5,829 nt of DNA from Anaerolineaceae bacterium (GTDB lineage: Bacteria; Planctomycetota; Phycisphaerae; FEN-1346; JAACEH01), in NCBI GenBank assembly GCA_011682595.1, contig JAACEH010000280.1, positions 1-5,829 on the forward strand, read 5' to 3'. The position numbers and the translations under genes are program-made. Shown piece by piece: positions 1-4,504 of this stretch. The first letter of the stretch is position 1, and each line of letters opens with the position of its first letter. The notes under the pieces are model-generated. The model was not told the origin of the DNA, searched no databases, and saw only the letters and a list, made by a program, of their open reading frames with translations.

Positions 1-1721
1 GTCTGCCCGAGCAGTTGACCGCGACCGTCGAGGACGGTGAAGCGGCGGCCGTCGATCTGTGGCTGATTGATGGTGTGGAGCAACCAGGTCTTGGCGAACT
101 CGGCCTTGCTCGAAACAAGGCGGTCGAAGATCACGAACACGTCCGGTCGCAGGTGAACCATCTGGCGGACGAACAGTTTCAGCTTCTTGCGGGAATAGCT
201 TCGCGAGGCGTCCCCCGCGGCATAGGAAAAATACTTGCCGCAATGGTAGGCGACGATGCGGCCGGTGTCCTGCGGGCAGCCGGGCCGGAACTTGCCGACG
301 CGGTCGATGGCCCCGACCCGCAGTTGCCCGCCGTCGTTCGAGCCGCCGCCGTCGTTCTTGCCGCCCGGCCAGACGCGCGACGAGAACCGCTCGGCCGGGT
401 CGAACACGCAGACCGTGTTGTGAGCGATGGTGCGGGCGTAGTAGTTGGCCCGGTGCGACGAGTAGTCGTTGACACCCGAATCGATGGCCAGCGACCCGCC
501 CTTGTGAATGACGAAGGCGTTGTTGTCCAGGTGCTGGTGCCCCGCGTAGAAGGGGCCGCACTGAAAGGTCGCGAAGGTGTCGTCGGCCCCGCCCCAGCCC
601 GAGCGAAAGACCACCTGCCCCAGCTTGTTGAAGTGGAACGACAGCGGCCAGTCGTCGGGGCGCCTGGCTTTCAGGCGGTAGTCCCGCCACAGCAGATCGC
701 GCCAGGCGGTCTGGGCGTACTTGCGTTTGATCGACCGGGCCAGCCCCTCGGCGAAGGGGTCCTGGTACCGGGCGGCCAGCAGGTGCATGAAGTTCTTGAG
801 GTTGGCCCCGGGGGCGTGGCTGCTGGGGCAGTCTTCGTTGCGGGCGAAGGTGCGGGTGTCGGGCCGCAGGCAGTAGAGGTGCCAGCGGGCCTGGCTGCGA
901 AGGAAGGTCGAGCCCTCGAACAGGTCCTGGCCGGTGGCCGTCCGCCACATCTCGACCAGGTGAGCCAGCGGCTGGGCGTAGCCCCAGTCGTTGTAACTGA
1001 AGCCCTCGGCTTGGCCGCCGGCCCCTGCGGTGGGCCGGCGGCCGACCTTCTGGGCGCGGGGATCGTCGCGACCGGCGATCTCCTCGGCCGCGGGAAGGGC
1101 CTGCCGGCGAAGCATGCGGGCCCCCTCGGCCAGGAACTCCCGGGCGGCCGCCTGGTCCGGGCCATCATGGATCAGGGCCACCCCGGCATACAGGACGACG
1201 ACCCGCTCCAGGAGAAAATGGTTGTTGAAGTCCGAGTGCCGCCACATCGACTGGCAATGGCGGGCCAGGCCCACCAGAAGTTTCCCGTAGCGCGATCTCT
1301 CCCGGGGCGTCAGGCCGGTGAAAATCCAGTCGTAGCACATGGCCGCGGCGCGCAGGGCGGCCGGCGTCAGGTACTGGTCCCTGGGCATCCGGGCCTCAAG
1401 GGCGTCGAGAAACTCCTTCGTCTTGTCGAGGTACTCGGCCTGGCCGGTGACCAGATAGAGAAAGGCCGGCATCGGCATGTTGCTGACGTCGCTCCAGCCG
1501 GCGCCGGGTTTCTTGCCCATGATCCACCCCGCGCTGAGCATCCTCTGAAAGTCCTCGCGGCCCAGGGTTCGGCACCTTTTGCGCAGCGAAGCCAGGCCCT
1601 CGGCAGTGACGAAGATCCTCGGGTGGTCCTTGCGCACCGTGGCCGCCGGGTCCCCGGCCCGGGCCTGTCCGGCCGGCAGCGTGCAACATACCAAGACAGC
1701 AGCAAGCAATGTGCAGCGCAT
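1..1721 (-). CDS. Secreted heparinase II/III-family polysaccharide lyase (3' end outside window)
   Basis: Translating the minus strand from the ATG at 1721 gives 573 codons without a stop; the gene runs off the left edge. A GAGAGG ribosome site (1733-1728) lies 6 nt before the ATG. Residues 1-22 form a Sec signal peptide ending A-R-A, so the protein is exported. The mature protein starts near an HPRIF motif, followed by an alpha-helical region containing SDFNNHFLLE (163-172) and EGFSYNDWGYAQPLAH (239-254). The beta-sandwich part carries GHQHLDNNAF (394-403), LAIDSG (411-416) and NYYARTIAHNTV (426-437). In heparinase II relatives these motifs supply the catalytic His/Tyr and the zinc-binding His-Asp-His set; candidates here are H168, Y243 or Y248, H395, H397, D414 and H434. 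The family cleaves uronic-acid polysaccharides (heparin/heparan, alginate-like) by beta-elimination; the substrate cannot be read from sequence. A Gly/Asn-rich loop at 456-465 contains a short repeat. It lies 48 nt after pabC, possibly on the same transcript. The family call is firm; the exact PL family is not. Confidence 0.9.
   Translation of the reverse strand, partial: MRCTLLAAVLVCCTLPAGQARAGDPAATVRKDHPRIFVTAEGLASLRKRCRTLGREDFQRMLSAGWIMGKKPGAGWSDVSNMPMPAFLYLVTGQAEYLDKTKEFLDALEARMPRDQYLTPAALRAAAMCYDWIFTGLTPRERSRYGKLLVGLARHCQSMWRHSDFNNHFLLERVVVLYAGVALIHDGPDQAAAREFLAEGARMLRRQALPAAEEIAGRDDPRAQKVGRRPTAGAGGQAEGFSYNDWGYAQPLAHLVEMWRTATGQDLFEGSTFLRSQARWHLYCLRPDTRTFARNEDCPSSHAPGANLKNFMHLLAARYQDPFAEGLARSIKRKYAQTAWRDLLWRDYRLKARRPDDWPLSFHFNKLGQVVFRSGWGGADDTFATFQCGPFYAGHQHLDNNAFVIHKGGSLAIDSGVNDYSSHRANYYARTIAHNTVCVFDPAERFSSRVWPGGKNDGGGSNDGGQLRVGAIDRVGKFRPGCPQDTGRIVAYHCGKYFSYAAGDASRSYSRKKLKLFVRQMVHLRPDVFVIFDRLVSSKAEFAKTWLLHTINQPQIDGRRFTVLDGRGQLLGQ
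328..357 (-). repeat. Short in-frame direct repeat in the lyase gene (two 12-bp copies)
   Basis: The minus strand has two exact copies of GAACGACGGCGG, at 357-346 and 339-328, starting 18 bp apart. Because the offset is a multiple of three, the protein reads N-D-G-G-G-S-N-D-G-G (residues 456-465). This looks like a flexible surface loop between beta strands, built or extended by a small in-frame duplication. No function is claimed. Confidence 0.55.
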
Positions 1722-1769
1722 GGCGCACCTCTCACAAGATAACCGCGCCGCCGGTCGCATGGGGGACGG

Positions 1770-2642
1770 CTATCGTGGTGCAGCTTCCCTTTCCCGCCCG
1801 ACCTGCTCCCTGTAGAGTTCCATCAGCCGGGCTGTCACGGGGCCGACTTGCTCGTCGGCCACGGCGTGGCGCTCGATGCGGCAGACGGGCATGACCTCCA
1901 TGATCGAGTTGGTCAGGAACATCTCTTCGACCTTCAGCACCTCGGGGCCGGGGGTCGACTCCTGGGCCGTCTCGAGGCCTTCCTCGGCGGCCAGTTCCAG
2001 GACCACCTTTCGGGTGACCCCCGGCAGGCAGCCGTCCTCCAGCGGCGGCGTTACGAGCCGGCCCCGGCGTACGATGAAGACGTTGCTGATGGCCCCCTCG
2101 GCCAGGTTGCCGCGGCTGCTGAGTCGCAGGGCTTCCTGGGCGCCGCGGGCGTGGGCGTCGCGGAGAACGAGCAGGTTGGCCATGTAGGCGGTCGTCTTGT
2201 GGCCGGCGGTCGGGTCGCTGGGCTCGATCCGGGCCTCGCTGACGGTGACGGTCATGCCCCTGGCGTACAGCTCGTCGGCGTAAGGCGTCATCGCCCCGGC
2301 GGTGATCAGGCAGGTCGGCTGCCCCTGCCGGTCGGCGGCCCCGCCGCCGGGCAGAGGGCCGCGGGTCACGGTAATGCGGCAGCGGGCGTCGTCCAGACCG
2401 TTGCGGTCGATCGTTTCGGCCAGGGCGTCAGCTATCCGGTCGCGCGACATGGCCACGGGAATCTCCAAAAGCTTGGCCGAGGCCAGCAGGCGGTCCAGGT
2501 GATCGTCCAACCGGAAGACGAAGCGGTCGTAGGCCCGCAGGGTTTCGAATAGTCCGGCCCCCAGCAGCAGCCCGGCGTCGGCCGCCGGCAAGCGGGCCTG
2601 GTCGAGGTCGGTGAACTCGCCGTTCAGGAAAACTTCGGTCAT
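1770..2642 (-). CDS. pabC: Class IV PLP aminotransferase-fold enzyme, probable 4-amino-4-deoxychorismate lyase
   Basis: The product is 290 aa, the usual size for the branched-chain aminotransferase / D-amino-acid transaminase / ADC lyase fold. Seen in order: VFLNGEF at the N-terminus, GLFETLR (30-36), the PLP lysine in GHKTTAYMAN (K149), LAEGAISNVF around E182, DGCLPGVTR (203-211) and FLTNSIMEVMPV beginning at 242. These are the class IV PLP-binding elements. ADC lyase releases pyruvate from 4-amino-4-deoxychorismate to give p-aminobenzoate for folate, in the cytoplasm. The lyase call over a transaminase rests mainly on the adjacent upstream pabB, since family motifs alone do not separate the activities. 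I chose the ATG at 2642 because the conserved family start follows it directly and a GGGAG lies 10 nt upstream. A GTG at 2684 would add 14 unconserved residues and has no ribosome site. The gene ends in TAG at 1772-1770 and appears intact. Confidence 0.85.
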   Translation of the reverse strand: MTEVFLNGEFTDLDQARLPAADAGLLLGAGLFETLRAYDRFVFRLDDHLDRLLASAKLLEIPVAMSRDRIADALAETIDRNGLDDARCRITVTRGPLPGGGAADRQGQPTCLITAGAMTPYADELYARGMTVTVSEARIEPSDPTAGHKTTAYMANLLVLRDAHARGAQEALRLSSRGNLAEGAISNVFIVRRGRLVTPPLEDGCLPGVTRKVVLELAAEEGLETAQESTPGPEVLKVEEMFLTNSIMEVMPVCRIERHAVADEQVGPVTARLMELYREQVGREREAAPR

Positions 2643-2652
2643 TCTGGTTTGA

Positions 2653-2657
2653 CTCCC
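2653..2657 (-). promoter_or_regulatory. Ribosome binding site that decides the pabC start
   Basis: GGGAG on the minus strand ends 10 nt before the ATG at 2642. The alternative in-frame GTG at 2684 is preceded by sequence with no purine-rich ribosome site. This supports the shorter protein beginning MTEVFLNGEF. Confidence 0.55.
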
Positions 2658-2705
2658 GAAAAGTAAATGGGTGGCATAATCCACTGGTTACGGCAAGGCG
2701 ACGCT

Positions 2706-3059
2706 TCAGGTCGTCGGGTCGATTCTTACGCCGAGGGCCTGCAGCACCGAAAATCCCTTGGCCAGGGTCTCCTCGTACTCGCCCTGGGGCGTCGAGTCGG
2801 CCACGATGCCGCCGCCGACCTGCAGGTGCACGCGGTCGCCGTCGACCAGCAGGGTGCGAATAGCAATGTTCAGGTCCATCCGTCCGTCGAATCCGATGTA
2901 ACCGATGCTGCCGGTGTAGACGCTGCGGGCGGTCGGCTCAAGCTGGTCGATGATCTCCATGGCCCGGACCTTGGGGGCCCCGGTGATCGAGCCGCCGGGG
3001 AAGGTCGCCGTCAGCAGGCCGACCAGGTCGTAGCGCTCGTGCAGTCGGCCCTCGACCTG
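2706..3059 (-). CDS. pabB: C-terminal pabB fragment (117 codons, no start of its own)
   Basis: From CAG at 3059 this frame reads QVEGRLHERYDLVGLLTATF, then PGGSITGAPK and continues without interruption to the TGA at 2708-2706. It is the expected C-terminal part of the chorismate-binding domain. No ATG, GTG or TTG occurs before the internal ATG at 2960, which falls inside the conserved V-R-A-M-E-I-I-D segment. The ATG is therefore not a plausible native start, and the fragment should be read as the continuation of the upstream frame. The good conservation argues that the break is recent or artefactual. Confidence 0.75.
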   Translation of the reverse strand, partial: QVEGRLHERYDLVGLLTATFPGGSITGAPKVRAMEIIDQLEPTARSVYTGSIGYIGFDGRMDLNIAIRTLLVDGDRVHLQVGGGIVADSTPQGEYEETLAKGFSVLQALGVRIDPTT

Positions 3060-4198
3060 GGCGACGGGGCGTAAGGCTCGACGGCCCGCTGCTCGGCCAC
3101 CCGGACCGATCCGTAATCGCAGACCCGCCCCAGGTCGTTTCGCTCCAGGTCGACGATCATGGCCAACTCGGCAGCCTCCTTCTCGCTGGCCAGCAGGGCC
3201 GCCCGGCTGCGGGCGTTGAAGGACTCGACCTCCTGTGGCGGTTGTCCCGGCTCGACCCGGCGGCGGGGACGGGTGCCCTTGATGGGCCGGGTTTCAACCC
3301 GTCGGTCAACGACCCTTAAGAACCGTTCCGGTGAGCTGGAGAGGACCGCCCAATTGTCGGCGGCAATGTAGGCGGCAAACGGGGCGGGGTTCGCGCGGCG
3401 AAGCCTCATGTAGAGTTCCGCGGGCTCACAGAGCAATGGGGCGGTGAAGCGCTGCGACAGGTTCACCTGGAAGATGTCGCCGGCGGCAATGTACTCGATG
3501 GCCCGGGCCACGGCACAGCGGTAGGCCCGGGGTGTGAAGTTGCAGGCCAGTTGGTCAAGAGCGGTTTCGAGTTTCCGGGCTTTTCGGCCCTCGGCGGGCA
3601 CGGCATGCCGCGCCCCTACGGACTGCGCGGCGGCGGGCGCCAAGGATTCCTGCCCCGCTTCATCGATCAGGGCCTCCCAGCAGTCGAGCAGTTCTTCGGG
3701 CCGGCGTCCGCCGAGGTCGGTCGCCCAGGCGGTCGCCCGGCCGTCGCGGTGATCGACCACCAGGACCGAGTCGTAGAATCCCCAGTGCATTTGCGGCAAC
3801 GATATGTCGGGGGCGACCGTAGCCGGCAGCCGCTCGATGTAGCGGCCCAGTTCGTAGCCCAGCAGCCCGATGGCCCCGGCCCGCAGCGGCACGTCCTCCT
3901 CGGCCGGCGGCAGGCGGAAGCGGGCCAGTTGTTGGCGGAGGGCCTCGAACGGATTGTCGGCCACGCGGTGAGCCGCGCCCGAAGAGTCGATGAGCGTGCT
4001 GCGACCGCCGGTGTGGGTCAGGCGGGCAAAGGGGTCGAAGGCCCAGATGCTGAAGCGGGCCAGCGGGCCGCAGGGGCCGCAGGAATCCAGCACGGCGGGC
4101 AGTCGCCGCTCGGCCAGCCGGGCCAGCAGTTGCTCGAAGGCCGGCCGGACGGCAAGCGACCGCTTCAGAACGACTGCCGGTGAAAGTCCGGTCTGCAT
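3011..4198 (-). CDS. pabB: N-terminal pabB fragment (395 codons, frameshifted tail)
   Basis: This is the readable upstream part of the broken pabB. It opens at ATG 4198 with a GAGG site 10 nt upstream and stays in frame with the family through VRVAEQRAVEPYA (A377). The last 18 residues after A377 are out-of-frame translation before a TGA at 3013-3011. It holds the whole N-terminal domain, the linker with the palindromic insert (residues 194-201) and the catalytic-lysine motif PIKGT. It lacks the C-terminal S-I-T-G-A-P-K and G-E-Y-E-E-T segments, so alone it should not fold into an active synthase. Confidence 0.8.
   Translation of the reverse strand: MQTGLSPAVVLKRSLAVRPAFEQLLARLAERRLPAVLDSCGPCGPLARFSIWAFDPFARLTHTGGRSTLIDSSGAAHRVADNPFEALRQQLARFRLPPAEEDVPLRAGAIGLLGYELGRYIERLPATVAPDISLPQMHWGFYDSVLVVDHRDGRATAWATDLGGRRPEELLDCWEALIDEAGQESLAPAAAQSVGARHAVPAEGRKARKLETALDQLACNFTPRAYRCAVARAIEYIAAGDIFQVNLSQRFTAPLLCEPAELYMRLRRANPAPFAAYIAADNWAVLSSSPERFLRVVDRRVETRPIKGTRPRRRVEPGQPPQEVESFNARSRAALLASEKEAAELAMIVDLERNDLGRVCDYGSVRVAEQRAVEPYAPSPRSRADCTSATTWSAC
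3596..3615. repeat. Near-perfect 20-bp palindrome inserted in the pabB linker
   Basis: The plus strand reads GGGCACGGCA followed by TGCCGCGCCC, centred between 3605 and 3606. All base pairs match except one A-C mismatch (3600/3611). On the pabB strand it is read in frame as G-A-R-H-A-V-P (residues 195-201), inside the low-conservation stretch between the N-terminal and chorismate-binding domains. Similar GGGGCACGGCATGCCGTGCCCC palindromes, in my recollection, recur many times in some planctomycete and other GC-rich genomes, where they produce GARHAVP peptides in proteins. That recurrence cannot be verified here because the window has one copy. Confidence 0.55.
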
Positions 4199-4231
4199 CT
4201 CAAGGTTTCCTCGGACTACGTGAACCCGGGG

Positions 4232-4260
4232 ATTCTATACACGCGCACCGTCAAAAGCAA
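4232..4260 (-). promoter_or_regulatory. Candidate sigma-70-type promoter for pabB and the leftward block
   Basis: On the minus strand a TTGCTT (4260-4255) is followed after 17 nt by TAGAAT (4237-4232), five of six matches to the -10 consensus. Transcription would start near 4225, giving a leader of about 27 nt with the GAGG ribosome site. The -35 match is only moderate, so this is a prediction. Confidence 0.4.
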
Positions 4261-4341
4261 CCGCCGGCAGAGGAGGTTCACAGAAAAGAATCCCGTGGTA
4301 AAGGAGGGCTCGCCGGTGGCTCAGCGGCGGCCTGTTTTTTG

Positions 4342-4369
4342 TTGACACCCCTTTTCGACACCCTATAAT
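4342..4369 (+). promoter_or_regulatory. Consensus sigma-70 promoter for the HEAT-repeat gene
   Basis: TTGACA (4342-4347) and TATAAT (4364-4369) both match consensus at every position and are separated by 16 nt. A T-rich run (4335-4340) lies just upstream. Transcription should start around 4376, leaving a leader of about 130 nt before the ATG at 4505. Such a complete match in GC-rich DNA is very unlikely by chance and suggests strong constitutive expression. Confidence 0.85.
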
Positions 4370-4381
4370 CGTCCTTTCCAA

Positions 4382-4397
4382 CAGCTTGTTTAAGCTG
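4382..4397 (+). repeat. Start-proximal inverted repeat (6-bp stem, 4-nt loop)
   Basis: CAGCTT and AAGCTG are exact reverse complements around GTTT. In RNA this forms a hairpin about six nt from the predicted 5' end, a position that often protects transcripts from 5' decay; as DNA it could instead be a small operator. It is not followed by a U-run, so it is not an intrinsic terminator. Confidence 0.5.
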
Positions 4398-4492
4398 GGG
4401 TTAGGGATGCGCGGGGTTCGTTGGCGTCCGTGCAGGGCAAGAGAACGCACGCCGATTTCGGACACCGACTACTGACTGCTTCCAGAACAAAA

Positions 4493-4498
4493 AAGGAG
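4493..4498 (+). promoter_or_regulatory. Perfect Shine-Dalgarno site fixing the HEAT-gene start
   Basis: AAGGAG sits in an A-rich stretch, 6 nt before the ATG at 4505. It is the strongest ribosome site in the window, and together with the signal peptide that follows it makes the start assignment secure. Confidence 0.85.
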
Positions 4499-4504
4499 AT
4501 ATCC

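Larger units (their letters stand above)
2706..4198 (-). pseudogene. pabB: Aminodeoxychorismate synthase component I, disrupted by a frameshifting deletion
   Basis: Two adjoining minus-strand frames together encode one chorismate-binding enzyme of about 500 aa. PabB, with a PabA-type glutamine amidotransferase, turns chorismate into 4-amino-4-deoxychorismate, the first step to p-aminobenzoate and folate. The N-terminal domain includes FSIWAFDPFARLTH and GAIGLLGYELGRYIERLP. The catalytic domain begins near Y226 with AAGDIFQVNLSQRF (238-251), then RPIKGTRPR, ASEKEAAELAMIVDLERNDLG, and in the other frame FPGGSITGAPKVRAMEIIDQ, GSIGYIGFDGRMDLNIAIRT and VGGGIVADSTPQGEYEET. The PIKGT lysine (K307) marks PabB; anthranilate synthase TrpE has PIAGT. 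After VEPYA (A377, codon ending 3068) the family normally has T-V-x-H-L-V-S, but here only 8 nt separate this point from Q-V-E-G, so about 13 nt are missing, including the conserved His. As written the N-terminal frame adds 18 unrelated residues and stops at 3011. It may be a real pseudogene or an assembly/sequencing deletion. No pabA is in the window. Confidence 0.88.
4199..4504. other. Divergent intergenic region between pabB and the HEAT-repeat gene
   Basis: This 306-nt spacer holds no credible gene. Its left part carries the likely leftward pabB promoter, its middle the strong rightward promoter, and its right part the transcribed leader of the rightward gene. A GC palindrome-like GAACCCGGGGATTC (4222-4235) overlaps the leftward -10 and start-site area and could be an operator, though this is weak. 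Between about 4261 and 4341 I see nothing recognisable beyond a T-run just before the rightward -35. Confidence 0.7.
4376..4504 (+). promoter_or_regulatory. Structured 5' leader of the HEAT-repeat gene
   Basis: The predicted leader has a perfect six-base-pair hairpin, CAGCTT-GTTT-AAGCTG (4382-4397), right after the start site. Further down, GTGC (4430-4433) can pair with GCAC (4447-4450) with GGC/GCC below it. Alternatively GTCCG (4426-4430) can pair with CGGAC (4459-4463). The two pairings exclude each other. No known riboswitch or leader family is recognised; the structures may only stabilise the message. Confidence 0.4.

Noticed and set aside
15..1742. A 575-codon open frame on the plus strand opposite the lyase gene.
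   Set aside because: The minus strand here encodes a clear heparinase-family protein with signal peptide and motifs. The plus-strand translation is Gly/Ala/Val/Pro-rich with no recognisable domain, as expected for the mirror of GC-rich codons.
1848..2552. Plus-strand open frame opposite pabC.
   Set aside because: It mirrors the pabC codons, has no ribosome site or recognisable motif, and the opposite strand is a well-conserved enzyme.
3057..3070. Programmed -1 ribosomal frameshifting at the C-run in pabB.
   Set aside because: A -1 shift would join the frames but still leave out about four residues including the conserved histidine; no stimulatory structure or slippery heptamer is evident.
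3551..4183. Plus-strand open frame opposite the N-terminal half of pabB.
   Set aside because: It is antisense to conserved PabB sequence and low in complexity; no independent support.
3011..4198. Anthranilate synthase component I (trpE) as the identity of the chorismate-binding gene.
   Set aside because: The motif is PIKGT with the lysine typical of PabB rather than PIAGT, and pabC lies next to it.
4309..4340. GC-rich stretch followed by six T, resembling an intrinsic terminator.
   Set aside because: Only four base pairs form at the outer ends and no rightward gene lies upstream to terminate; the T-run more likely belongs to the promoter region.
4235..4465. Small minus-strand open frame in the divergent spacer.
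   Set aside because: It runs across the strong rightward promoter, has no ribosome site, and its translation resembles no known protein.
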